From: Aradus depressus | Taxonomy: Eukaryota; Arthropoda; Insecta; Hemiptera; Aradidae | Direction: 5' to 3' | Length of the DNA: 64,000 nucleotides | Assembly: GCA_963662175.1 (NCBI GenBank) | Contig: OY759215.1 | Span: forward strand, 26,945,534 to 27,009,533 | The notes under the pieces: model-generated | What the model saw: the letters and a program-made list of their open reading frames with translations, nothing else | Database searches by the model: none | Told to the model about the DNA's origin: nothing | Translations under genes and position numbers: made by a program | Shown here: positions 10,760 to 20,508 of the stretch, piece after piece | Numbering within the stretch: position 1 is the stretch's first letter | How the letters are laid out: every line of letters begins with the position of its first letter

Positions 10760-11035
10760 ATTATAACATGAAAATGGGTACAAAACATTCATACCCCTGA
10801 TCCCCTCCTTCCTTTTGTGCGATTTAGCTGAAAAAAAATAGGTGTCGTCCTCATGGATTTTTGAATACACATTCTGAATGTCGTGTTCATGCATTCATTA
10901 CATAGGTAGTTATTATGGTTTTTGAGTTGAGAAAGGAAGTTTTTTATTTTTGGAATGAGAGGGTCGCAAAATACAATATTCTGGTGAAAACTCATCTTCG
11001 AATTTCGGACCGATTACATAACTTTCCCTATACTT
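10760..11035 (-). repeat. Family A repeat, antisense
   Basis: Blocks TAGGTGTCGTCCTCATGG, GCATTCATTACATAGG and CCGATTACATAACTTTCCC mark it. It meets a sense fragment at 11070. Confidence 0.75.
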
Positions 11036-11069
11036 TTTATAGTAAAAAAAAAAGGTAAAAAATCCCGTC

Positions 11070-11203
11070 TCTTATGATTCAGAAGCCAAATATCGAGTTT
11101 TAGCCCAAACGGTCGATAGACTTTTTGGAGGCAGAACGTAAACGTAATTGATTAATTTATTTTGGGGAAGTACATAGCCGGTGATTCACCGTCGACTAGT
11201 CAA
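11070..11203 (+). repeat. Family A repeat, 3' end
   Basis: It runs from TTCAGAAGCC to the terminal hairpin GCCGGTGATTCACCGTCGAC (11178-11197). Confidence 0.8.
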
Positions 11204-11532
11204 ATATTTTTCCAGATCCATTTTATAGTTGCATTCAATTTGGGTTTGAAAGACTGCACCCACTATAGAGAGGGGTGCAGTTTGATTCTAGCATGAAGTG
11301 GCTCTGGTTGCCAAGGTTACATCAAGGTATTGTGTGTGGTGATGGAGGATAGGGAGTGTTTTGAATAAAATCTAGAGCAATGGCCTTTATGTGAGAACAG
11401 CCAGTTTGTACAGCTTCTGTGAGCGATATCAACAAGTACCTGGGTTTTATCTTACGTATAGCGATGGGCGGAATAAAACTGGGCGCACTCTTCAGTCAGC
11501 TGTATGAATTTCCACTGTATTTCATATTTTCC
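11204..11532. other. No recognisable feature
   Basis: Balanced composition, no recognisable product or repeat. Confidence 0.35.
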
Positions 11533-11656
11533 GAGTAATCACCGGCAATGGACTTCTGCAGCACGAATTAATTAAATTACCACTTTCCCTCCAAAACCAA
11601 AGGACCGTTTGGGCTAAAAATCAATAGTTTACTTACATAGGGACTCATCAGGGGTT
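11533..11656 (-). repeat. Family A repeat, antisense 3' end
   Basis: It begins GTAATCACCGGCAATGGACTTC and includes CCGTTTGGGCTAAAAATCAA. Confidence 0.75.
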
Positions 11657-11658
11657 TG

Positions 11659-11887
11659 AGGGCAACGAAAGGGCTGATCAAGAGCTGACAGAGAACCTAT
11701 AGGATCGGAACCCTTCTGTGGCATCTCTAAGAGCACCCCAAGGGCGGCAATAAGTTGTTGGCTGACCAGGAATCACATCCAGTTCTGGAGAGAGGTCCCA
11801 ACGCAAAGATATTCAAAACTCTTTGTAGCGGAAACCTCAGAGAAAAGGAGCCGAGAGCTCCTGAATATGAACAGAATGGATCTAAGA
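11659..11887 (+). pseudogene. LINE-R ORF2 fragment, RNase H end (part 1 of a split copy)
   Basis: The frame gives GNERADQELTEN (the GNE.AD signature of LINE RNase H), then after a one-base shift GSEPFCGISKSTPRAAIS, then WREVPTQRYSKLF and RSRELLNMNRMDLR. This is the region just after the RNase H domain of I/R1-like LINEs. The frame is interrupted at 11887 and resumes at 12947 in the same register. Together the two parts form one coding segment split by a later LINE-J insertion. Only the C-terminal end of ORF2 survives; RT and endonuclease are absent. Confidence 0.8.
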
Positions 11888-12156
11888 AGCCATCTAACAT
11901 CAAGCGTATCCAGTCCTTCCAATCCAAAGTCCTAAGAACAATGGTCGATGCTCCCTTCTATGTGTCCAACCTTACCCTCCATAATGACCTTAAAATTCCC
12001 TATGTTATTGACCTCATCAAGTCCCGCTTCTCCAAATTCCACTCTAACCTTTCTTCCCATGTCAATCCAGTTGCTCGACTCTTGTCATCCCATTCCCATC
12101 CAGATAATCCCCCCCGAAGACAGAGGCGGCGCTGGCCGAGAGACCTGCTACTGTAG
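11888..12156 (+). CDS. LINE-J ORF2 C-terminal fragment
   Basis: The translated piece includes IKRIQSFQSKVLRTMVDAPF, YVSNLTLHNDLKIPYV and, before the stop, NPPRRQRRRWPRDLLL. These are the hallmarks of the end of jockey-clade ORF2. Related ends occur at 31413-32018, 35845-35900, 39540-39600, 56528-56821 and elsewhere. The fragment has no RT core and cannot be functional alone. Confidence 0.85.
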
Positions 12157-12416
12157 CAAAAATATGACCAGCTTCTCCCCTCATGTAATCCTCTTACCTT
12201 CAACTCTCCTCCTTCTTGGCCTGCCTCCACTGCTGGACAGTGATTGGAGGGGCGAGAAGGCAGGAGGGATCACTCGAGCCCCCGCGGCCTCCCCTCCCCC
12301 ATTAAGTTGGAGGGATGGGGATGACAGAGAACCGGGGGTGTTTCGAGGGGTTGCGAGTTGAAGGGTTTTCATGTTAATAGAAATAAAAGACGTTGTCTTC
12401 CCACTGTTTTATTTAT

Positions 12417-12458
12417 ACCAGAACTGGTTTTCGACGTAACAGCGTCATCATCAGTGGT
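12417..12458 (-). ncRNA. Hammerhead-like ribozyme motif (P1, left arm, damaged)
   Basis: Core CTGATGA and GAAA are intact and stem I ACCA/TGGT pairs. Stem II has lost one pair (GACGC against ACGTC) and the stem III palindrome is broken (AACCAGTT). Confidence 0.4.
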
Positions 12459-12508
12459 TCATCCACCCACACAGCACAGCGGTTGGAAGATAACTGGCCA
12501 GTGGATGA

Positions 12509-12550
12509 ACCACTGATGATGACGCTGTTGCGTCGAAAACCGGTTCTGGT
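12509..12550 (+). ncRNA. Hammerhead-like ribozyme motif (P1, right arm, intact)
   Basis: Read 5' to 3': stem I ACCA (12509-12512), CTGATGA (12513-12519), one extra T, stem II GACGC/GCGTC with loop TGTT (12521-12534), and GAAA (12535-12538). The last A opens the self-complementary stem III AACCGGTT, followed by C12546 as the nucleotide before the expected cleavage, then stem I TGGT (12547-12550). Every conserved hammerhead position is matched except for the extra nucleotide after CTGATGA. A stem III without a loop implies action as a dimer, as proposed for Penelope-type minimal hammerheads. Confidence 0.6.
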
Positions 12551-12739
12551 ATAAATAAAACAGTGGGAAGACAACGTCTTTTATTTCTATTAGAAATCTA
12601 GTCCCACAACATCTTATTATCACATATGGTGTTCATGTTCATTTTATTATATCAATATTATTATTTTATTCTTATGTTTATGTTTATTATAATTTAAATT
12701 TAATATTTTCTCTTTGTTTTGTACATATTATATTATTTG

Positions 12740-12840
12740 CATAGTTCTTAGTTTTTTTTTTTTTTTTTTTTTTTTTCTATTATTATTTTGTACACAATCA
12801 TATTCTTTCGATGTATATATATATATATTTTTTTTTTCTC
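12740..12840 (+). repeat. Poly-T tract and TA run in LINE-J 3' UTR
   Basis: A T-run of about 26 bases (12752-12777) and an alternating TA run near 12812-12825 make this part low complexity. Open frames over it are artefacts. Confidence 0.7.
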
Positions 12841-12946
12841 TCTTTCTTTTAATGTTTTGTCTTTCATCAAATTTACTCATGGTGTACCTATACCGATTGT
12901 AAATATTCAAAATAAAGAATTAAGGATAAAAAAAAAGGATCTAAGA

Positions 12947-13260
12947 ACTATGACAGGGCTGATCACAGGACACTGTCATATGAACAAACACCTACACAAT
13001 ATGGGCATCGCTAGAAGCCCTCTGTGCAGGAAATGTGGCGAGGAAAATGAGATTCCGGTTCATATTCTAAGCAAGTGCAGGGCACTAGAATGCAGAAGCC
13101 CCCCTGCTTCGGGTCTGCCATATCGGGCTAATCGAGGGAACCTGCAGCAGAATCCTGGACTTTATTAAAGATACAGGGCTGCTGTAGGGAACAACACACA
13201 CAGGGCGCACAATAGGCCTATTCTGGCCGCGGTGACTCAATCAGCTCTCGGGGGGAAAAA
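12947..13260 (+). pseudogene. LINE-R ORF2 C-terminus (part 2 of the split copy)
   Basis: The frame continues TMTGLITGHCHMNKHLHNMG and then a CRKCGEEN...HILSKCRALE zinc-knuckle-like segment, as in the C-terminus of I/R1-type LINEs. After a frameshift it reads ILDFIKDTGLL, matching ILRFIKETGRL in the copy at 36023-36238. The 3' part lacks a clear tail before the family A copy at 13289. Confidence 0.8.
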
Positions 13261-13288
13261 ATACATTCTGAATCCTCCAACTACAATT

Positions 13289-13690
13289 TTACTTCCCCCA
13301 GAGTATAATTTCATTTTTTCCGACGTTCAGATTCCAAATATGAAAAACAAGTTTCTGTCTGTCTGTGTGTCATAACTCACGATAACTCACAACAGATTAA
13401 AAGTATCGATAAGAAATTTTATATGCGAATCAAAAACCCTGTAACAACAACACCTATTGATTTTCAGCCAAATCGATCAAAGGAAAAAGGGTTAGGGGAG
13501 AGGCTTGTCAAAAACTAATAACTGACGTAATGAATCTATCCAAATTGTATATATGAATTCAAAACCCCATATGGACGCCACTTATTAATTTTCAGCGATA
13601 TCAGCTGAAGAGAAGGGGACTCAATTCAAAAACCCTACAAAATTTAGTATGGGAATTTAAGAGCCCTTATTTAAGTCAAATATTGAATAA
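13289..13690 (+). repeat. Family A repeat, sense
   Basis: It starts ACTTCCCCCAGAG and contains GATTTTCAGCCAAATCGATC, ACCCCATATGGACGCCAC and AAGAGCCCTTATTTAAG. It meets an antisense piece at about 13715. Confidence 0.75.
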
Positions 13691-13714
13691 TCGTCGTCGT
13701 TATGTAGTTCCGGA

Positions 13715-13868
13715 TTCACTTATATACATTTGTTCTATCGGGAATTATCGTGTTCACAGACAGGAATTTTTTTTTGGTATCAGAGGATCGATAGGAAAAC
13801 ATGAAGTTTTGGTAACTACTCAACAAATTCCTGACCGATTCTTAGTTCGTATAACCGGGAAGTAAAAA
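13715..13868 (-). repeat. Family A repeat, antisense 5' end
   Basis: It runs through TTCTATCGGGAATTATCG and GAAAACATGAAGTTTTGG to TATAACCGGGAAGTAAAA, the family 5' terminus. Confidence 0.75.
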
Positions 13869-14289
13869 AGCCCACAAAAAGATTTTTATTCACAAAAAAA
13901 GTTTTCATTCACAAAGATTCAGTTTCCCAACTACTGCTATAGTAAATGTCAAAACATTTTTATCTCTGAACTTTTTCGTAATTATGTAAATTTTTTTTTG
14001 ATTCTTCACTTTTGAATACCTTGCGTAGAGTATAAGAATTTGACAATTAGCGGTTTAAAATGAAATATTAATAGAGCAAACATTGTGAACATTCCCCGAT
14101 TCTACAAAATGTATACAGGTTTCAGGTTTCTCTTTTGTTCTATGGGGCTAATGTTTGCAGAAGTGGTTAAGACCTAAGTGGTAAATTCTATCGCAGGACT
14201 TCCGGCTCAATACTTCATTCCTCACATGAACATGTGGAGAATATTTAAGAGAAGTTTCTTCCGCGAAGAGTGATATTGAATCTCATTCT
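13869..14289. other. No recognisable feature
   Basis: A+T-rich with no identified gene or repeat. Confidence 0.35.
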
Positions 14290-14512
14290 TGAGCACGCCG
14301 TCCTTCGGATGGGACGTTAAGCGATGATCTCGAGCCTGTACGATGTCAGGTTCTCCTTAGAAACCCCTAACCAAGGTGAATAAACGTAGGTAGGCCAAAT
14401 TTGAGAATTTCGCTGTTGAGTCGGGCTCAAGTTCATCAGAGTGACGAAAGACCGCTTTGGTAGTAGGCGATATGACCTCGTAGTAGGCCGGGCAAGAGTC
14501 ATAATACCTTAA
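14290..14512 (+). repeat. SINE-1, 3' two thirds
   Basis: It starts GAGCACGCCGTCCTTCGG and ends GAGTCATAATACCTTAA. The tRNA-like head is absent and the tail is degenerate. Confidence 0.85.
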
Positions 14513-14561
14513 TTTTGATTCTCATATGTGATAGTAAAGATATGGTGGGACAAGGTTTCTC

Positions 14562-14752
14562 GTAGAAATAAAAGACATTGTCTTCCCACTGTTTTATTTC
14601 CAAGCCATCAGTACAGTGCGGAGTTAGAGACTTTTCATTGAACTCCACACTGTACGATTGGGATGGGCCATTGATCATGACGCAGATGCGTTGAAAACCG
14701 GTTCTGATTAGAAATAAAACAGTGGAAAGACTACGTCTTCTATTTCTATGTT
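14562..14752. mobile_element. P1 foldback, diverged copy
   Basis: The outer arms TAGAAATAAAAGACATTGTC (14562) and CTACGTCTTCTATTTCTA (14733-14750) pair, as do inner arms GTACAGTGCGGAGTT and AACTCCACACTGTAC. The hammerhead region at 14667-14708 keeps stem II (GACGC/GCGTT), GAAA and AACCGGTT, but its CTGATGA has become TTGATCA. It is therefore probably inactive. Confidence 0.6.
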
Positions 14753-14887
14753 CTATATTGATTCTATTTATCTATTCAAGCGACCATGAACTAGGATATG
14801 CCTCACCCTCTTTCCCCTCCCGGCGACATTTGGATGAAAAACAGAGTGTATATTTATATGGATATCGAATCCATATTTAAAATTGAA

Positions 14888-15135
14888 AAAAATGCATAAG
14901 AGAAACGTAATACAAATAATGTAGGTTGAAGTTTGTGTGAAAATGTGAGATCGAGAAATTAGGTAAGTCAAAATACATAAGAGAAACAATCAAGAGAAAA
15001 ATTATAATACATAGGATGACGGGCTCAATTTTGAGTGAAAATGTGAGATCGAGAATGTAGGTGTCAGGAGACAAAAAAATAAATATAATAAATAGAATGA
15101 CGAACTCAAGTTTGCGTGAAAATGTAATATGAGAA
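14888..15135 (+). repeat. Degenerate tandem repeat, about 80-98 bp, three units
   Basis: GTGAAAATGTGAGATCGAGA recurs at about 14937 and 15035, with a weaker third at 15116. The units share flanking words such as AATACATA and TCAA.TTT. Long minus-strand open frames here come from this bias. Confidence 0.55.
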
Positions 15136-15631
15136 CGCACGCCGCCCCAACACAGAGACACTCGTATGCCGCCTAATACAATTTGCATTACTGCAAGCTC
15201 ACAACACTATTAACGTTCCGTCAAGTACATATACACTTAGCAGTTCGCCTACTTCTCCAAATCATTTGATTGCAGTGTTCCTGGATACATTTCTCCATGT
15301 TTAGTGTCATAATTGTCCTGTATTGTCGCATTCGCAGGTTACATAAGTACATATATATCACATTCTACATACATTACAATTTTCATAGTTAACCTTGATG
15401 CCAACTGCTGACATGAATAAATACAAAATTATTTCATCGAGGAAAGCAATTTAGGACCGACATGTTTTTGTTCACATTTGAAGCTATTTCCGGCAGGGTT
15501 TGGTCATTCAAATACAATTGTATTCAACACAAAGCAGGAATTGAAAATGGAAAAAATCCTTTCAACTTTTTTTTCTTATTTTTAGATAACTGTATGAATA
15601 TGTAGGAGAAGAATGTGTAAGAAAATATAGT
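15136..15631. other. No recognisable feature
   Basis: Mixed composition, no recognised gene or repeat. Confidence 0.35.
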
Positions 15632-15893
15632 AATGCGTGCTAGCTTACTGATCTCAAGATCGCGGGTGTGTGGGAGGCAGAAAACTCTTGAGCACGCCGT
15701 GCTTCGTTTGGTTCCGAGCCTGTAATTATTCGTTAAAGACCCCTTCCTTAGCTGGATAAACCTAGGGTAAGCAACATTTAGGACAGCCACAGTTGAGTCG
15801 GGCTCATATTCATCAGAGCGGCGAAAGAGCACTCTAGTAGTAGGCGATATGACTTAGCAGTTAAAGCCCGGGCAATAATCATAATAACTAACT
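15632..15893 (+). repeat. SINE-1, internally deleted
   Basis: It retains TGCGTGCTAGCTTACTG and GATCGCGGGTGTG from the tRNA-like head, lacks the hairpin block, and continues from TTGAGCACGCCGTGC to GCCCGGGCAATAATCATAAT. Internal divergence is high, so it is an old copy. Confidence 0.8.
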
Positions 15894-16133
15894 ATAGTAA
15901 TATCCACATGAAAATTTGAATTTTATTAATGAACTAGCAGATTACCCTGCTGGAGTAACTTCAAGCAGGTCAGGAACAATACACAGATCAGTAATTTTGA
16001 GCAGATTAGTAACTTTCAGCAGTATTAGTAACTTTCAGCAGGAGATAACTTTATCTCCCCGGTTAGTAATTTTAATATATCTGATTTTAGAAATTTAGAA
16101 ATGAGAATATTTTTAGTGGTTTGTAACTTTTCC
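15894..16133. repeat. Short irregular tandem motif region
   Basis: TTAGTAACTTTCAGCAG occurs twice in succession near 16007-16040. Nothing else was recognised. Confidence 0.4.
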
Positions 16134-16141
16134 GCCCCCGC

Positions 16142-16998
16142 CAGTGCCGGATTAAGCCAGCGAGGGGCCTGTAGCAAATTCTGTCAAGAGGCCCTTGGTT
16201 TGCTTTAGGTTCTCAAGTTTAGGGTATTAAATAAAACAAAACTGTTACAATTAAACTTTTCTGGATTTAATATGGGCAAATTTAGAGATACCACTTTCAA
16301 TATCGACTTCTTTAAGCAAATCATGCTCTATATTCATCAAAGTGAGATGATTAAGACGTTCTTGGCCCATCGTGTTTCTTAACTCATTTTAATACGTTTT
16401 AATGTTGAAAAAGAACGATCGCCACTGCAGTTAGTGATCATGAGAGACAAGTAAATGCTACGTTTGGGAAACACGATTCTAAAGAATTATTTAATAAAAG
16501 GTTATAAAATTGCAGTTCCAGAGGCAATTTTCAAAAGGGATCTGCTCAAGAGTATTACGAAAAATTAAAAAAAAAAAATAAGCTAAAAAAATGTATTTAT
16601 CGGGAGTTGTAGTGTTTCCAACACCATAAACATTAGGACATTAACGTTAAAAAGTTAGTAAAATACTTATTTTTACATGAACGTGTTAATTGATATACTT
16701 AAAAATGTATCAAATCTGTTAATTAATTAATTTCCTATCTAATAGATATATTTTTATACCATACAAATGTAAATGATTAATTTCAGATAAGATTTGACGT
16801 GACGAAATCGAGTTTTAGATTTTCAGGTGGGAGTAAAGCATAGCCTAAGCGCTTCGAGCTTAAGGCATGCAAAATATTTTTACGCTCCTATCTAAATTGA
16901 TATTTTTTTACGGTCAGATAGGCGTTGAAGCGCGGGTCCCCCCAATTCGCGGGGCCCGTAGCATTTGCTACTCTTGCTACGTAGCTAATCCGGCACAG
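16142..16998. mobile_element. hAT DNA transposon, internally deleted
   Basis: The termini are CAGTGCCGGATTA on the left and, in reverse complement, CTGTGCCGGATTA on the right. Both have subterminal GTAGCAAAT/ATTTGCTAC motifs near 16171 and 16964. The 857-bp length is far short of an autonomous hAT. A remnant of the transposase C-terminal domain is present on the minus strand. Confidence 0.85.
16240..16450 (-). pseudogene. hAT transposase C-terminal dimerisation (hATC) remnant
   Basis: Minus-strand frames read CSGDRSFSTLKRIK and, after a frameshift, LRNTMGQERLNHLTLMNIEH and ISKFAHIKSRK. These match the conserved hATC pattern (ERSFS.LK.IK...LR.TM...RL..L.ll.IE). Stops and at least one frameshift make it dead. 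Confidence 0.8.
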
Positions 16999-17151
16999 GC
17001 CCCCGCCCATGCCATCTCAGCATAAATGGAATTCGCTGATACCTCAAGACCTATATAAGACTTTTAAAACGATGTTCTACTCAATGCTCAATTCAAAACT
17101 CATAACCTATATGAATGGATGAGTCACAATAACTAACATATACAATTTTTT

Positions 17152-17649
17152 ACTTCCAGCTACACGAAGTATAGGAGAAGTTATGTATTCGGTCAAAAAA
17201 TTCGATGTAAAGTTTCCACTGGGATTTCATGAGACGATAACTCCCGATATAATAAAAGTATCGACATGAAATTTCATATTTAATTTCAAATTCCCATAAG
17301 GACGATAACTATTAATTTTCCGAGGAATCGGCCGATGGGAAAGAGGAGGGCTTGAAAACCTCGATGTAATGAATTATCAAATCCCCATCAGGACGACAAC
17401 TATTAATTTTCCGAGGAAACGGCCGATGGGAAAAAGAGGAGTGCTTGAAAACCTCGATGTAATGAATTATCAAATCCCCATCAGGATGATACCTATTAAT
17501 TTTCCGAGGAATCGGTCGAAGAAAAGAGGGAGAAAAGGTCGGGGTCGACTCAAAAATCATAATTACTGCTAACGAAATTAATGCAGCTCCACATTGATTT
17601 CGATCGATTGGTTTTGGAGTCTGTGTGAAAACTTCATTGATTAATTCTC
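17152..17649 (+). repeat. Family A repeat, sense, with internal 91-bp triplication, cut by T1
   Basis: It starts at ACTTCCAGCTACACGAAG. A block beginning CCCAT.AGGACGA and containing TATTAATTTTCCGAGGAA and CCTCGATGTAATGAATTATC repeats at 17293, 17384 and 17477 (steps of 91 and 93 bp). The copy stops at TTGATTAATTCTC where T1 begins and resumes after it at 18249. Confidence 0.8.
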
Positions 17650-18248
17650 TGGTCACAGGGAATAAATTGGTAACTCTAATAATATATAAATATAATACGA
17701 ATATAAATATATAATAAATATAAATTCGTAACTTTTCAAGGCACCACTTTTTTACTTTTGCATTAATCGTGTAAATCAAGTTTTTGGAATAAATAAATTA
17801 TGTTTGCATCATTATTAATCACAAACCTTCTAAATTTATAGGAGTGAATGAAAATGAATATTGTTAATCCTTTCTTGGATTTTTCCCTTAGTTACCTAAT
17901 CATTCCCCATCACTTACCTAATTATTGACTACACTTACCTAATTATTTACCATAAGTACTTTTTGAAATACTCGTGAATGATGCTTCTCTAAAGTTGATT
18001 TAACCAAACATACCCTCTTCACTTGGAATAGTCTGCCGTAGTGAATAAATTGTTAAATGCATTTCATGGATGATTCCTCAAAGAAGTAGATTAAGTTGAT
18101 TTAACCGAGGACATACACAAAGAACCCCAGATCTTCATAATTCCGAAAGTATTAGAGTCCTGAGCTCCCAACTTCTTCACAGTGCGCAGATGGCTTGGGA
18201 GATCATGACAGTACACTTAACTCATTTTGGACTTATTCCCTGAGATCA
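17650..18248. mobile_element. T1 TIR DNA transposon, copy 1
   Basis: The left end is TGGTCACAGGGAATAAATTG and the right end, in reverse complement, TGATCTCAGGGAATAAGT. The interior matches 50278-50863 in opposite orientation (for example GAGTCCTGAGCTCCCAACTT, TGGATTTTTCCCTTAGTTA). There is no transposase frame. Superfamily is undecided; a clean target duplication could not be read. Confidence 0.7.
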
Positions 18249-18300
18249 TAGAATTAGTGCTGATGAAATACATTACTGGCGATTCACCGACGAATGTTCG
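18249..18300 (+). repeat. Family A repeat, 3' end displaced by T1
   Basis: GAATTAGTGCTGATGAAATAC continues the copy interrupted at 17649 and ends at the terminal hairpin GGCGATTCACCGACGA. Confidence 0.75.
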
Positions 18301-18766
18301 GAAAACGTACCTTTAAAGTCCGTTAGTAAAAATCATTTCAAAACATGTCCTATGGCGATGTCAGATTCTCGTGAATATACATGTTCTGGCAGTTCAAAAT
18401 AGACGCAGCTTTCTACAGAGTAAACGTTCCAGAAAGCGTTAAGAAGAGCACAGGATCTGAACGACATATATTATATATATATATATAATGAATCCCCATT
18501 GTATAGGAAGAAATTATAGAGCTGACGTCTTCATGCTCCAGACAATAGTAATCACATCCGAAACTACTGGAAGTAACGTCATTATGTACCGAACGGATGA
18601 GTGGCCAACAAAAGTACCGAAACGTTCTGTCCGGAAGAATAGATAACATTCGTGTGATTCTTGTGACCTATTTATGTTTGGTGGAAGGACTTATGGGGAA
18701 GAAAATTAGATATAGGATAAATTAATTTGAATAAGAGAAAATATGTTGAATTTTATTGTAGCCGTA
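18301..18766. other. No recognisable feature
   Basis: Contains a short TA run at 18470-18488. No gene or repeat family was identified. Confidence 0.35.
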
Positions 18767-18895
18767 CGATATGACCATTACAGGTCTTTCTTATACGAAC
18801 TACTCTTACAGATCACTCACTTCCTCCCTCCATCTTCTCAAAATCATTTCAAACTGGCATTACTGGGTATAAGAAAGTAATGAGTTGGCGCCGGC
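18767..18895. mobile_element. Family F foldback MITE, left half
   Basis: It has the left arm (GACCATTACAGGTCTTTC) through TGGCATTACTGGGTATAAG, then only GAGTTGGCGCCGGCG of the middle. The right arm is lost. Confidence 0.65.
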
Positions 18896-18957
18896 GTTTT
18901 TTTTTTTTTCGCCTCATAAAAACTATCAATAATAAAAACATATTTTATAATATTATT

Positions 18958-19108
18958 TAGGGGGCGCCGAAAGCTCAGTGGTATAAGTGCTTGCCTTCTG
19001 AGCTCAAGCTGCCCTTATCTGGGAGGTAAAATAAACTTGGATGGGACGTTGAGCGATCGTCCAGAGCCTATATGATGTAAGGTACTCGTTAAAGACCCCT
19101 GCCCTCTG
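18958..19108 (+). repeat. SINE-1, internally deleted, head retained
   Basis: It starts AGGGGGCGCCGAAAGCTCAGTGG (A box). The B box and half of the hairpin are deleted, and it ends in GACCCCTGCCC. Confidence 0.8.
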
Positions 19109-19460
19109 AGGACTTATTAGCAATTGAAAATTTGCTAAGGAACGTTTTCGGTAAAAAAAAACAACCTTTTTTTCGATAGGACTAACCGTTTTCGGGTAAA
19201 TCAAGGAAACATCTAAAAATATGTATCTTAAAACTACATTTCAGGATGGTTTTCAGCATATATCTCGAAAACTGGACTGTGAAAAATCATATTTTATATA
19301 AAATGTGTATTTATTTTTCTTTACAACTACTTTGAAAGAGTTTTGATTAGGTCATAAACATAAGCTTACTTAGGCCCTGGAGTAACGTGGTCTACATTTT
19401 CGTCCAATTTCGGCCAAAATCTAATCAGATCTTAATGCTGGTTATTTTCTCAAATATGTA
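19109..19460 (-). repeat. Family C repeat, antisense 3' portion
   Basis: Blocks CGATAGGACTAACCGTTTTC, CATTTCAGGATGGTTTTC, GGCCAAAATCTAATCAGATC and GAGTAACGTGGTC match antisense the copy at 34843-35335. Confidence 0.7.
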
Positions 19461-19824
19461 AATACAATTAAAAGCATACTAGCAAATAATTGTATTTATT
19501 TTTTTTCTTTAATTGTATTCATTTATTAAAGCCCTATAGAAGAGGTTTCTCACAAAGAATTTTGAATTTCATATCGCTAACGGTAACTGGATAGCTACAA
19601 AGAAATATGTAGATTCAAGCCACTTACCTGCTAGGCACTGACCTTGGTAAAGTTACCCTGTTGGCCTTAACTCAAAATACAAGAAATTTATTCCATCAAT
19701 CGTTATTCCTCGGTATTACTCTGTAGTAGGAGACATTTTAGTCTTCATTATACTTTAGTTTCATGGTCCTATTGTCTTTTTTTAGCGCTATATAGTTTTT
19801 ACTTTCCATAATACGTTCTACGTT
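19461..19824. other. No recognisable feature
   Basis: A+T-rich. No recognised gene or repeat. Confidence 0.35.
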
Positions 19825-20283
<459 letters not shown>

Positions 20284-20416
20284 AATCCGAAGGACGGAGT
20301 GCTTAAGTTTATTTTACCTCCCAGATAAAATAAACTGAGGGCCTCGGTCGGGTTTCGAACCCACGATCTTGAGTTCAGAAGGCAAGCACGCATACCACAG
20401 AGCTACCGGCGCCCTC
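20284..20416 (-). repeat. SINE-1, antisense, 5' third
   Basis: It contains the hairpin arms, B box GGTTTCGAACCC and head GAGCTACCGGCGCCCTC. The A box reads CAGAGCTA, one base from consensus. Confidence 0.85.
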
Positions 20417-20508
20417 AAGAGATAAGAAATAATTCAAAGTTAAAATGTATCGCTTAGCGAATTATAAAATATTTGTATAAATATATTTTTAAAAAATGTA
20501 ATATATTT

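Larger units (their letters stand above)
12375..12592. mobile_element. P1 foldback with hammerhead-like arms
   Basis: Two arms of about 91 bp (12375-12466 and 12501-12592) are near-perfect inverted copies separated by a 34-base spacer. Each arm carries AATAGAAATAAAAGACGTTG at its outer end and a hammerhead-like core at its inner end. A diverged relative lies at 14562-14752. Inverted terminal repeats with minimal hammerheads are known from Penelope-like elements; no coding sequence is present here. Confidence 0.7.
11888..12936 (+). mobile_element. LINE-J, 5'-truncated insertion
   Basis: This jockey-like LINE copy starts inside ORF2 and ends in an A-rich tail (GGATAAAAAAAA) next to the target duplication. 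ORF2 ends at 12156. The 3' UTR (12157-12936) has a G+C-rich part around 12180-12360, also present in antisense at 49440-49640, and a long T-rich part. A P1 foldback (12375-12592) is inserted in the 3' UTR. A 5' truncation with target duplication is the usual product of target-primed reverse transcription. Confidence 0.85.
11878..12946. other. 10-bp target site duplication around LINE-J insertion
   Basis: GGATCTAAGA is present at 11878-11887 and again at 12937-12946. Removing the insertion plus one duplicate restores the LINE-R reading register across the junction, which confirms the event. Confidence 0.9.
16134..17006. other. 8-bp target site duplication of a hAT element
   Basis: GCCCCCGC occurs at 16134-16141 and 16999-17006, immediately outside the inverted termini. 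Eight bases is the hAT signature. Confidence 0.85.

Noticed and set aside
11948..12372. Overlapping open frames on both strands
   Set aside because: They are shadows of the LINE-J ORF2 end and its G+C-rich 3' UTR.
12714..12910. Phe-rich and Lys-rich frames
   Set aside because: Poly-T and TA low-complexity sequence in the LINE-J 3' UTR.
14768..15188. Minus-strand hydrophobic frames of 70-100 codons suggesting membrane proteins
   Set aside because: They coincide with a degenerate A+T-rich tandem repeat, which translates to Phe/Leu/Ile-rich sequence.
17312..17779. 155-codon minus frame
   Set aside because: It spans the triplicated block of family A and the T1 end, so it arises from repeats.
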